Assembly (NCBI RefSeq): GCF_047663525.1 | Contig: NC_092612.1 | Coordinates: 467,501 to 531,500, forward strand | Source of the DNA: Anas platyrhynchos | Taxonomy: Eukaryota; Chordata; Aves; Anseriformes; Anatidae | Direction of reading: 5' to 3' | DNA length: 64,000 bases | Shown: positions 29,480 to 42,300 of the stretch, one piece after another | Numbering within the stretch: position 1 is the stretch's first letter | Layout of the letters: each line of letters starts with the position of its first letter | Translations under genes and position numbers: made by a program | The notes under the pieces: generated by a model | Seen by the model: the letters and a program-made list of their open reading frames with translations, nothing else | Databases searched by the model: none | Told to the model about the DNA's origin: nothing

Positions 29480-32400
29480 ATGACCGGGCGGCAGGGCTGG
29501 TGCGCGGTGCTGGACGTGCGGCCCCACGGCCAGAGCCCGGTGAGCTCCGCCCGGGGCCCGGCCCCGCCGCCTCCTCGCGGTCCTGGGGGGGGTGGCGGGG
29601 AGGAGGTCCCGGGGGGGAGCTGCTCGGGGGGTGCCCTCGGGGCTCGCCCTGGGGCTGGGGGCAGCGGCGCCCGCCGGGGTGGGGGCTGCTCCCGGCCCCC
29701 GTCCTCGTGTCCCCGTCCTCGTGTCCTCGCCTGGCCGAAGCGCTGAGTTTTGGGAGGGCGGGCGGGTGGGCGAGCGGCTGCTGCAGGCTGGGCGATGGCC
29801 TCGGGACCCCACTGCCCCCCGGTGGGTCCGGGCTCCCCTCGGTCGGCCCCTCGGGGCTCTGCAGCTGCGGCTCTGGGGTCCCGCGGCGGAGCTCCAGCCG
29901 TCCCCGTGGGGCCGCGGTGGGGGACCAGCACTGAACGTGCTCGGTCGGTCGCTCCCTGGCTTGCTCGGCGGCCTCCTGTTTTCCCTTCCACCTCCTTCGC
30001 TCTTCCCCGTCGCAGCTGGGCGGCTGCGGAAAGGCCAGGCCCAGGGTGGGGCCAGCAGCGACCTGCAGCCGGCCCCGTGCGCCCCGACCTCCCGGCGAGG
30101 GTGTGGGACCCCCCCGGCTGGTGGTGCCGAGCCCCTGGGTGCTCGGCCTGAGCCTCGGCGGGCTGCGGCCCCCCAAAACACCGCCACGACGGCTGCTGGG
30201 GCCGCGGCGTTTCGGGTGCCGGCAGCCGCCCGGCCGAGCCCTGCCGGGTGAGTCACCCCGAGTCTCCCCGGGAGAAGCCCTCGTTCCCCGCAGCTTCCCT
30301 GGCCTTATAAGGAGCGATTGCAGAGTTGGGCTCGTTTAGCTAATGGGTTATTAGGGTGATAACTGCCTCTGGAGCGCTGGGGCTCCGCAGCTGTTTGCTA
30401 ATGATCCTCGGCGATACCCTCTGGGTCAGGTCAGGCCTGTTCCTGTTTAACAGTCGGGACGGACGGACAGACGGATGGACGGATGGAGTGCTGTCCCTGT
30501 GGCTGCAGAACGCCCTCGTTGGGACCGCTCCGACCCCTGGCTGGTGCTGCCCCCGCGCCCGCCCCAGAGGCAGGAGGGCTGCCTGGCACCCTTGGGCTCT
30601 TCCCTCGAGCCCTCGTGGGGTTGTCTGGGCTCGATGGTGAAAAACGCACCCAAAGATTTAAAATCGGCTTCACCTGAAAGCCAGCAGCCAGCCTAGCTGC
30701 GGTTGCTCGCTTTAATTTCCAGGGGATCAGCTCTTTTTGGGCTTTTGGACCCAAAGCATGGGCAGAGAATTTCCAAGCGCCTTTTCTCAAAGGGCGCCGG
30801 CCTCGGAGCACTGGGGCTGCAGCGGGAGCCTCACCGAGCTCCCCGCATTGCGGAGAATTCCCAAAGCTCGTGGTAAAAGCCGTGAGCCCGCGGTGCGGGG
30901 TGTGGGGTAGCCTCCTGCGCTGGATGTGCTGGGTTGGGGTGTGAAGCGGCTGCTCCATGAGGTTGTGTTTTCTCCCCAAAAGCGAGGTGAGAGGCAGCCC
31001 GTCGCCTCCCGGGTGCTGTCGGGTTGCAAAACTCTCTTCCTCCCGCGGAAAGTAACGGAGGGGGCCCCAAATCCGCTGTCCCCTCTGTTTTGGGGCCACG
31101 CGGAGCAGCTCGGGAGTTGTAAACAGGAGGCAGGGCTGATTTAATGATAGCCCAGAGGTGAAGGAGTGGGGCTGGCGCGGGGGAGTTCCCGCGGCTCCGC
31201 TCTTCCTGCTTGGAGCCCGATTCGGCACCGGGGGCGGGCGGGCGCCCGTGCTCCCTGGGGGGAGCATGCGGGGGGCTCAGGGCAGGGGGCTGCTCCTGGG
31301 AACCTCCTGGCACCGGTGGGATCTGGGATCGTGGCCAGGGGCTGCGGGGGGAGCCCCCTGCCTGGGTGTGGGTGGGGGGGGTTGGATGGAGCTCGGGGTC
31401 GCTGGGGCTCCTTTGAGCCTCCCCAGGGTGTGCGTGCAGCTGGGCTTGGCGGAGCTGCGTAACGCTGTCGTGCCTCTCTGTGGGATCGATGCCCCTAACG
31501 GAGGGGCTGGTGGCGCTTCCCGGCTGCTTCCTCCCGTAAAGGGGGGCTTCGTGCCTTGTGGCCCCTCCGCAGCTTTCCCAGAACACGTCGCCTCCTTTGT
31601 CTGGACCGGCCGTGGGGTCCTGCAGGGCTGTGCGGGGAGGGGTCTGCAGCAAACGCCGTGCAGACAGAGCCAGGCTTCTCCCCAGGTGGTCGGGAGAGCC
31701 CCGCTCCACCACCCGCTGAAACCTCCCCTCCATCCCCCTGACGTGCACGGGAGAGGCCGGAGGCAGCCGGAGCCGTCCCCAGCCGGCATTTGCATGGTTC
31801 CCTTCCTGCTCGGGTGACCTTGGGTCTCGCGGCGCCGGCTGCTTCGCTCCCTGCTGCTTCGCTCCCTGCTTTGCTCCGTTCCTCGCCACGTCTGCTCGGC
31901 GTCGACCCGCGGACGGCTCCCTCGGGTTCTGGTGCCGGCTCCGGCTGGCTCTGACTGCGGGGCTGGCAATGGGCTTGCGCTCGCTGCTTATCACCGCGCA
32001 TCTGCCCCGGGAGCGCGATTCCCTCGTGGTGCTGGCAGCGTCCCACCCTCGCGTGGGCTTGGCGGGCCGGGGCCGGCCGTGCTGGCGAGCGTGAGAGCCT
32101 CACGCTTGTAAACAAAGCTGCGAGCAGGACACGTGAAGCGGCTACGACACGTTCCCCGCGGCTCCGAGGCGCTGAGCCGGCGGCCCATGGGGGGCTGGCT
32201 GCTGCGTGGCTGCACGACGAGCCCTCTGCCCTGCCCGTGCTGCCTTTGCTCGTCCTCGAGCCAGCGCGTGAGGATGTTTGTGCCCCTGAGGGGGCCTGCA
32301 GGAAGGAGGGGACCTCGAGGTGGGACCCCCTGAAGCAGCTGGGGATCACGAGGTGCAGGGGAACAACGTCCCCCGAGCACGTCTCCACCAGCTTGGGGTG

Positions 32401-35400
32401 CTGGGGTGGCACCGTGCGGCAGCCCTGTGGTGGGTGCTCGCTGGGGGGATCCCCCCATAGGAGCGGGACGGTGGTGAGGGAGGCTCCATCCCATGCGCTT
32501 GGTGCAGCGCAGTGGGGAGCGGGGGATGCTCTGCGTGCTGGGGGTGCCGTGAAGCTGGGGGTGCCTCGCGGACCTCGCCAGCAAAATGAGCGCTGTGGGT
32601 GTGTGCCCCGCATCGAGCTCTTCCAGCACTTTTCCACCCCTGTCTAACGTCTTGGCTCCCACCTAGGAAAATGTCCCCCGGAGTGGACGTTGCAGGCAAG
32701 GCAGGGGGTGCTCGCAGAGCCCAAATGCTTTTTTTTGTTGGGCTTTGGCCTTGCTGGGGGAATGAGGGGCTCTAGCGGGGAGCTCGGCTCCAGCAGCGAT
32801 CTGCAGGAGGGCTCCTCGTCTCCAGGGAGCAGAGCCAGCGAGAGCAGTGTACACACAATGTTTTGGAAACAAACAGATGGCTTGTCGAGACTTGGACGGT
32901 GAAGGCAGCGCTTGAAAGCCGGGCGGCAGAAATGCCTTGACGCTGCTCTGGAGAGCTGGAGGCTGACGTGGCCAGGTGTGGCGAGGGGCGGGCGCCCGTG
33001 GCTGCGCGGGCACCGAGCTGGGCTCCGCGATGCCTGCGTCACCGCCGCCGAGCAGCTCCTGCTTTCGGAGCTGCCTTCAGCGAGCAGCATGAGCGACGAC
33101 TGCCCGGGAGCCAGCGAGGTCAGTTCAGGGGGGTTCTGTACTGTGCCGCAAGTGCCCGAGGCCGAAATGGGGCGTTTTGGGTGCCTTCACGCTGCTTGAA
33201 GGCTGTTTGTGTGCTCTGGCTCTCTGGCCATCTCCACCAAAGCTTGCCTTGTGCTGGACGTCGTGGAAACATCCCCTGTCCGGGTAGGAAGGGTTTGGGT
33301 GAGGAGTTGGTGGAGCAATGAAGGCGAACCTGGTCCCTGCGCGGGTGCTGGTGCTGACGAGTTTCCACGCAGCCGGAGCCGTGGTTTGGGGAGCTGCTGC
33401 TGCTGCTCACAGCTCCTGAAGGGCTCGGCTGGCAGGGAAGGGGCAGAGCCCTGGTGGTCGGCACGTGTTGGGGCTGTTTCGGGAGGGCAGGGAGAGGCGG
33501 AGTGCCTGCGGGTGCCCGAGCTGGAGCAGCTGCTTTTGCCCTTCTCTGGGGCTGCCACTGAATGTCACCGAGGTCCCCAACGTGACCGGTAATGGCCGTG
33601 ACTCCTCGCGTTAAAATGAGTCCAGCAATTGCTTCTGCAGCCCGCCTGCATTACCTCAGCCTTGGCTGGGCTACGGCTCCTCCAAGCCTTGATGGATTTG
33701 ATAAATGCAGTCGTTGTGTGCTAACTCTTACTCATTTTAATCCGGGTGTTGTTTCGTAGGCTGCAGCCTGAACCCACGGGGGAGGCAGCGTGCTCCTGCC
33801 TCTGCAGCGATGCTGAGCTGGCTTGCAGAAACGCACCAGCCCGGCACCTGCTGCCACGGGACCGGAGCTGGATGTGGGCAACTTTCAGGAGCTCAAAGCT
33901 AAAACCTGCCTCTTGTTTCAGGAGAGCGTGAAGGTGCTGAGGCTGACGCTGCCGAATGACCTGCCAGGTGACAGGCAGGCGAAGCAGAAGGTGCGTTCCC
34001 TGTGAGGGTCCTGGCTTCGTGCACTGGTGGCACTGGCCACGGGCTCTGTGTCTCACTGCCTGGTGCCTTTGTGTGCGGGAGCTCCCAGGTGGAGCCTCCC
34101 CGGTGCTGGAAACGTGAGCTCAGGAGCTGATGCGGGGAGGGGGCAGATGTTTCGGGGAGGCTGAGCTGGGAAGCTCCTCTCCAAAACTTTGTTCGAAGCT
34201 TCAGTGCGGGTTCCCTGAGCCAGCCAGTCCCGTCTCAGTCCCTGCTCTTTCTGTGTCCTACAGCCCGTGGGCAAAGCCTTCGCCATGGTGGCCAACAGGT
34301 CGAGCAACGGTCACTCGCTGGCGTCCGAGTGCATCAAGTCCAATGACGGCGATGAGGAGATCATTAAGGTACGGCCCCAGCTCGCTGCTGCCGCTGCCTT
34401 TGTGTTTCCTGACCAGTGGGACTGAGAACAGGGCTTCGTCTGGAGCTCCCCGTGCGGGCACAGAGCACTCCCTGAGTGGGGGCTTGCTTCTGTTTGGGGG
34501 GGGACTGGGGACACAGCAAGGAGCCAGGGTGGCTGCAAGCTGGGGGCCGTGCAAGGAGGTGGGGAGGAGGCAGCGGCACCCAGGTGAAGCTGAGGGAGGC
34601 GAAGGGGGAGACTGCTGAGTGCATCCAGGGGGTCCCAGTCCCGTGGAGCTGGGCTTGGGCTGCCCGCACTGGGCTACCAGCATGCGGGGTGGGCGAACCA
34701 GCGGCCGTGCCGGTGCCAAGGTCTCTCCTTTGCCCAGGTTTATCTCAAGGCGAGGGCCGAGGGCGGTGTGAACCACGAGGAGCACGTCAGCCAGCTGAAA
34801 AGCGAAGTTCGATACATCCAAGAGGTAGCTACGTCTGCGGGGGGCTGGTGGCGGGGGGCTGCACACTCTGCTTGCGGGGCCCCGCGCGGGGCGCACGGCA
34901 GCAAGCTGGCAGCGGGGCTGAACCCTCCGGTCTGCTGACGTGCCTGTACAGGGCAGCAGTCTAATCAAGCGCCATAAATTAATTCAGCCTGACTAATTGC
35001 TCTGCTATATGGACTGAATTTGAAGAGAATTGCGTGATGACTTTCCCCCAAGGCTGTCCCCTGCATGCCTGGGTGCGGCGCAACCGGAGCCTCTTGTTAA
35101 AAGGCAGTTTCTTTGGTATGTCTCATCTCCCAAAGTAAACTGGATGGTGAGGCTCCGGGACGATTAACCCTTCCCTCTGCTCCTGGTGGGGATGTGACTT
35201 CTGGGGAGGTGGAGAGAGCTGCTTGCAGGACATGGAAGCGGTTGCATGCGTGTTCTGGTCTGGGCAGCTTGACTTGGCCAAAATAAAATAAAAAAAAAAA
35301 CCTGGGGGGAGATGAAATTTGGGTTTGCTCTCCTGGAGGAATCTCTGTGCTGGGTGCTGGCCCCAGGGAGAGCGAGGGCAGATCTGGTAGGGCAGCCTCC

Positions 35401-36293
35401 AGCTCTTCCACGTCACCCTTCTGACTCCTCTGCCAGAACTCATGTTTCCCCCCCGAAAGCAACCAGACCTTGGTGCTGCCTCCAGTCTGCAGCGCAGCCT
35501 CGCTCCGGTGCTGGAGCCTCCCCAGGGCCGCGGCGCGCCGGGGGCGTTAGTCACCCAGCCCTTATCTCTCAGCCACCTGGATGCTGCAGTTTTGTGTGAT
35601 CCTTCCCCCTTCTGGGGCTTCGGCTTCAGCTGTTCTGATCTGAGCTTTCCTGTGGCTCCCCAGGTCAGGTTTCGGAAGGCCTCGCGGCAGCTGCCAAGCG
35701 TGGCTTTGGCCGCAGAGGCTGCCTGCAGCCCTGTCAGAATAGCTGAAGCAGCTTCACCGTGCAGAACGACCTAATCCTGCATGTGAAAAGCAGGGAAGGA
35801 GCTAAACCAGTCAGTGGTGGTGGTGGTAGCGGCCTGTCCGCGCTCCTCGGGGGGTCGAGGAGGGCCCCCCAGGACAGCTGGACGTGGTGGCAGCGGCTCG
35901 GGGCCGTGGGTGCTCCTCGGGAGCTGCTCCTGCCTCCTGTCCCGTCCTGCCGCTGCCAGTCCCAGGCAAAATGCTTTGCCCCGGCGCCTCCGGCCTCTAA
36001 AACCCAGCGGCGTGTTACTGGGGCAGGGCTGCGAAGCTGGGAGTTTTTCTTTGAAAAGGGCCAGAGCCACAGCCCCGAAGCGTTTGCTGCAGCTGGGGTG
36101 AAAGCCCGTAAATCATTCCTCTGGCTCACTTTCTCTGACTAATTTGGGGAGCTGCAAGTCAAGACCACACTTGTCTGAGCCCTGCAGGGTGGCAGAGAGT
36201 GCTGGGAACAGCAAGGGGCTCCTTGGCACCTCACAGGTGAAATCGATGATTAATGAACGAAAAATCTGCAGCGCCTCCAGGTTGTTGCCTTTC

Positions 36294-36324
<31 letters not shown>

Positions 36325-39300
36325 TGCCTGTGATTGTGTGAGAAAGCTGCCTGGTGAGGACGGTGCCAGCACTGTTTGCAGGCAGACCTCATGGCACCCA
36401 TAGGTGCCAGGGGCAGGTTGGTAGAGAAGCACTCGATGGCCTATCGGCACCGGGCGTCCTCGCGGCCCCCGCGCCCCCGTTTGGTGTCTGTTGGGCTGCG
36501 TGACCCTGTCGGTGCCGATCGAGCTAAATTGACTTGCCTTTGCCAGGCTAGAAGTTCTTTGAAGAAGCTGCGGGAAGACTTAAGTAGTAAACTTGAGAAC
36601 AGACAAGGAGATAAACAGCATGCACAGGTAACGGGAGCGTGTCTTGGGCGTTAAATGGCACTCACTTTAAAAAAAAAAATAAATCACCTTTGGGTCCAGA
36701 AAATGATAAAAGGGGCCTTAAAGATTGTGGTGCTTGTGGCAAGTGAAAGCCCCGTTGGTACCACGTACAGGTGCAATGAGAAACCTGCACAAGTGTGCGA
36801 CGAGGAGTCAGTAAGCAAACTGTTGGCTGGCCAAACGCACCCTCGCATGTTTGTTGGCAAGAAACGGGGCCTGGAGCGGCTGCGGTGCCCAGAGCTGGCT
36901 CTGCATGCGGGCACGGGTGGCGGTGTCGGGAGGCGTCATGCCCGTCGGTGTCACCTTGTCCCGTGCAGGTGGTGTTGGAGAGGCAGAACGGGAGCTGGCT
37001 GCACCCTGAGAGTCCCCGCGCTGACTCCTGGGAGGACCAGGTACGTGGCCAGGGAGAGACGTCAGCTCTCAGAAAGAAATCCCGGTTTGATTTTGAGGTC
37101 TTCCTCCCGGCGGGTAGCTCTGAGCCTGATCAGCACGCAGTGGGACCTTTCTGCCTCATCTCTCACAGCAAAGCCCAGCACTGGGCTTTTACTGGTGTCG
37201 GACCAGGCACCAAGCGCAGCCCAGAGATGCACAGTGGCTTTTACAGCTGCACACACACAGGCCTTTTAGAGGAAGGGTTACCAAAGATCTGAAGTCTGTG
37301 AATACTTCCTCAGCTCTCCGTCCTTCCCCCTGGAGCAGGCTGCCTGGGAGCCGAACGCTGCCAGGGGTGTTCCAGGGGCTGGGATTTCAGGATGGGGCAC
37401 TGGGGACTTGTTTCACGCCGCCGGGTTTCAGGTTGCCCAAGTGCGGATCAGGATGGCATCCTGCAAACAGGGACTGGAAGGCGACCAGGTGATAGCGTGT
37501 GCGTTATCTCGAGGGCTGGAAGCCGTCGCTGGGGTGTGGGAGGTGAGGACAGGAGTGCCTCGTGTTGTTCAGGTGGAGGGTTGATGTTGCAGGCTTCGTA
37601 ACCAACAGCACAGCCCACAGAGGGGTGGAGGGCTCCTCTGGTAACTCCTCGCTGCTGATCCTTCCCTGTCACCGTCTGCAGGAGGAGGATTATTCGGGAG
37701 ACGACGTGGAGAAGATCCGACAGACGGCGAAGAGGCTGTTCACAAAGCTGCAGGAGGCTGAGAAGCGCCATCAGTTGGAGAAGAAAGACCTTGAGGTGAG
37801 TGTGCTGTGCGCTTCCCTGTTGGAAAAGTGTGATTTTAGTTCATTTCTCATAGAATCGTTAAGGTTGGAAAAGCCCTCCCAGCTCACCTGGTCCAACCAT
37901 CCCCCTCCCACCGATGTCACCCACTGAACCCTGTCCCCAAGCACCACGTCCAACCTTTCCTCAAACACCGCCAGGGACGGTGACTCCACCACCTCCCTGA
38001 GCAACCCGTCCCAACGCCTGACTGCTGTGTCTGAGCAGAAATGGCTCCTCATTTCCAACCTATTTTTGGAAGCTTGAGTCGTTGCACGGGCTCTCAAGCT
38101 TTTGCTGTGCACAGCTCTCCCCTTCACCGCAGAGCCCAGGCTCCGCGTTGCTGTGTCCTGGCTCCTGCCTGTGGTCATTTTTGCTCTGCAAACCCGCAGT
38201 AGCCCCCAGGGAGGAGCAGCACGGCCTCCTGCAGCACGCCTCCTGCGCTTTGGGAAGGGCTGTGGCCTGTCCCCAGGCAGCTGCTGGCATCGCCGACACG
38301 GGACGAAACCGCCGGGGCGCGAAGGGCCGGGTCGGCGCTGACAGCAGCTCCCTGCCACGCGGTGCTGACGAAGCCGCGGCGTTGGCTTCCCTCGCTTCCT
38401 GGGTGCTGATTAATGCTCCCCTCGGTTTGTTTTCCGCTGCCTGCACGGGCAGGGCCGCGCGTGCCGGTGGGAGAGGTGACGTCCCGCTTGCGTCCCGTCC
38501 CACAGACCAAACTGGTCCCAGGCAGCCTGGGGGCCTTCCTGCCGCAGGCCGGGCACGGCGTCCTCTGGGGAGGGGGCTGAGCGGTGACCGCTTCCTCCAG
38601 CACGGGACCGGCCACCCGCTGAGGTGGCGCTTGCCCTGAGCACCTCCATCCCCGTGTGCAGGAAGCGGCGTGTTTGTGGCAGCACCGTGAGGGCTCCCTT
38701 GGTGTTGGTCAGCTGTGGGGCTGGATGGAGGCGTGGGGGATGCCCGGGGCGGTGTTTAGATCCCAATTTGCTTAATCTGAGCCTGCTCCCGGCTGTCGTG
38801 GGGACTCACAGGGTGCCCCCATCCCCTCTCTGCCCCTGAGCCTTTGATGCGTGTGTGAGGCTGGCTCCCGAGGTCTCTGTGCCGTTGATGTGTGGCTCCC
38901 GAGGTCAGTTCCACAGGCAGGTGTCCCAGGAGGGGCCTGCGAACAGCCCCAGAACACGCATGGCTGAGCACGGACGTGGGTTTGTGTCTGAGGTCCCTTT
39001 ATTGCTGCAGCGTTGAGGCGCTCGCTCCTTTGAAGTGCTTTGAAGCCGGGGAGCTTTCTAAAGAACCTTTTCTCTCTGAAGCACGTCGGGCTGCGTGCTG
39101 AGACGCCCGGCTGCCTTCAGCAAAATCTGCCTGCCGCGGCTTCAAGCAGCTTCAAAACGCGGGGGGAGGAGAGGGCCGGGGTGCTTCGCCCACCTGCGTG
39201 CACCAGGGTTGATGGCGAAGGGGTCTCTGTCTCGTTCACAGAGGGCAGCCTCGCAGTACCAGGAGGAAGCCGAGCGAACGAGCTCTGCCCTGCGGAGAGC

Positions 39301-42300
39301 GGAGAAGAGCGTGCTGGAGAAGGAGCTGCAGGTGGACGAGCTGCAGCGGCTGCTGGCAGGGATGGAGAAGGTACCGAACCCACAGCTGTGCTGGGGGAAG
39401 GGGGAGCCCCGCGGTGCCCCCCGCAGACCTGCTGGGGAGCAGATCCCACGGGTGATGTGTCCTGGGCTTGGACCTGCCGCGTGGAGAGCTTCCCTTCCCA
39501 ACCGGGCTTTACCCAGAAGCCTCTGACGAAGCGGTTGTGGACAGATAAATTTGACCGCTCCTGTTTTAGGCTTGCGGTTCCCAGGTCTAGAAGATCTGGT
39601 TGGTCTGTGCAGAGTCTGTCTTCTGGGTATCCTAGAGACGAGCGTGCAGTCTAGACAGCTGCCCGGTTCTTCTTCTCGTGGGGGCATTAACACAACCTTC
39701 AGCCTGGATTTCTTTTCCAGCTGTGGGCTGCTCCTAATAACATTAAACATAACTAACATTAAATAACATTAAACTCGTGAATGTAAGTGTGGCACGAGCA
39801 CGAAGCGATCTGGGGCGCGTCCCCTGGCCTAAAAGCAGGGGAGGAGAAGGCTTTGTGCCCTCCTGCAGCGTGGGGGTGAAGGACAGGGACTCCTGCTGCT
39901 GGTCACCCTGTGGCTGCCCCCGTCCGTCCCGTGGGCTCAGCAGCGAGGCTGCCCGGGGGCTGCGGGGCCGTGGGGCTGTGCAGCTCCCTGCTCTCTATCA
40001 GCTCGGTGAGGGAGGCCGAAGAGCAAGCGTTGCGACTCGTTCCCCCGCGTGTAACTCGGCCTCTCGCTCTGCCGCAGGAGCACAGGGGCTTGCTGCTGAA
40101 GATGAAAGAAGGCGAAGCGGAGCTGGCGAGGCTGAGAAGCGTGGAAGGCGACAGACTCGCCGAACAAGACCGGTGAGGCTCGGCCTCCGCTGGGGCTGCC
40201 AGCTCCGGAGCAAGCCCACGCCGCTGGGTCGGGGTGTCAGCTCGCTGGGGCATGACTGCACATTCCTGCGAAGGGCGTGCTCGCGCTCTGGCTTGCAAAA
40301 CAGCTCCCAGCTCCCCGGCGCTGACTAATCTCCAAACGCCTCCCGCAGCCCTGCTGGGCGCTGGAGCCGCGCTGCCCTGGGACCTCTAGCGGCCGCGGCT
40401 CTCCCCTCGGTGTTGGGTTTGCTCGGCCCGGCCGGATCCCTGTGCTCCGGGGGTTAATTGGCGAGGAGATGTTTCTGGAAGGCCTCGTTTGTGGCCTGGC
40501 TCTTCCTGATGTTCCTGTGTCCCCGCAGTGTGTTGTTGGGAGTCTTTGTGGCTCCTGCTTGAATTGGTTTTGTCTCTGCTTCTCCTTACCTCGTCTGGCC
40601 GAAATATTTTAGCACCCGTGTTGCTGTAGGCGAAGCCTGGCTGCTGAAAGCTGCTCTGGGTGCAGCCGAGCGAGTGCTGCCCTTCTGGGAAGCCGTCTGA
40701 CGGCTCCTGGACTCCTCCTTTGTGCTTTCCCAGGTCGGCCAAGCTGGAGAAGGAGGTGGCCATGCTGCGGGAGAAGATCCACCACCTGGACGACATGCTG
40801 AAGAGCCAGCAGCGCAAGGTCCGCCAGATGATCGAGCAGGTGAGAGGAGCGGGACGGGATGGAGGAGACAGCTCACGGGGTTTAAAAACAAAGAAGAGAA
40901 CTCTTCAGCTGCTTGGAAGCAAATAATTGCTGGTTTGTGAGGCTGATTCCCTCGGCAAACCAGAGGGGGCCAGGTTCAAAGGCAGCCCAGAGCCCTGTCC
41001 AGCTGCCCCGGAGCAAGGACAGACCCTGGGGTGACAGCCCAAGGACTGCAGCGCGAGCGGTGGCGGTGCTGGCGCCCGGGAAGGGTAATAAAAGGGCTCA
41101 GTGTTCCCAGTTTGGCCTGCTGAAAGAGTTAAGTCTCACTGTGTAAGCGGAGGCTCTTTCACCTAGGGCTTAATTCTCAGACTTAATTTGAAGCTTTTTT
41201 TGATTGTTTTGTTTTTTTTTAAATGCAGACCTTGGAGTTAATGCTGTGGGTGTTTCCAGGCAGGATGGCTGGCTGAGCTGCCCTCCTTCCTCAGCACTGC
41301 TCTAGCCCAGGCATATGTGAAAGGGATTTTTAGCAACTGCAAACGTTCTTTTTTTTTTTTTCAGCTCCAGAACTCCAAAACGGTGATTCAGGCCAAAGAT
41401 GCTGTGATCCAGGAGCTCAAGGAGAAGGTCGCTTACTTGGAGGCTGAGGTGTGTCCTAGCAGGGCTTTTCTTTTTGCCTTGGAAAACGTGCCCCGCGCGG
41501 CCCCAAGGGCTGTGCTGGTTCTTGAGGCTGGTGTGGGGGCTCCCAGTGGAGCCAGGGCTGCTGGAGCAGCAGTGAGCTCCAAGGGAGTCCAAAATAATCT
41601 CAGCAAGCACGTTTCTCTGGCAGCTAAACCCTTCTTGCCTACAAAGCTGCAGTTGACTGCATGCGTGTCAGAAATTAAAATTGCATTCCTGCCTCTGGGA
41701 TTGTAGCAAGTGTCAAACTTCTCTCCTTTTTTGGATAAAAACCGAGCCTGCGTCAGCAGTTCTAGCATTTTCTTCCCTCCTTGGTGACTTACTTCACTAA
41801 GCTCTGCATGGGGACAGTGTGCGAGCAAAGCCCGTGGTGAACTCAGGCAGAGAGCGGGTCCGGCTGCCTGTACCAGCTGGAGAGATGGCACGGGTGGGCT
41901 TCCAGGTTCTCCAGTCTTACACAGCTCCCCTGGCCCCCCTTTGTAGGGCTGGATTTCATCTCCCTTGGGAAAACCTTCCCCAGTGCGAGAGAAAGTGGGG
42001 CAGTGCTGCCCAGTCCCCTGCTGCCCAGCAGGTGGTTGGCGTCCCAGCTGCCCTTCACTAACCGTCCCTCCCGTCCCTTGCAGAACCTGGAGATGCACGA
42101 CCGCATAGAGCACCTGATTGAGAAGCAAGTGAGTCGGGGCGGCCACAGCTCCAGGGCGCGCTCCAAGTCGGAGTACGTGAGCAGGTAGGCACGGGGCACG
42201 GGGCCCGCTGGGCTGCTCGGTGGCTTTATTGCAGCTCCGTGTGCCGTGTGATGGCGCTGGGCTTGGGGCTGCTGCCTGGGTGGCAGCACGTTGTGCTGTG

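Larger units (their letters stand above)
29540..33921 (+). other. TUFT1: TUFT1 intron 1
   Basis: The largest TUFT1 intron (4.4 kb) starts GC-rich. It contains a perfect CArG box at 30303-30312 and a possible alternative first exon ending at 33118. The long open frames in it are GC-driven and show no conserved pattern. No other gene is visible. Confidence 0.7.

Noticed and set aside
36291-36325. T-tract considered as the poly(A) tail of a minus-strand retrocopy
   Set aside because: No gene-like or LINE/SINE body or target-site duplication next to it.
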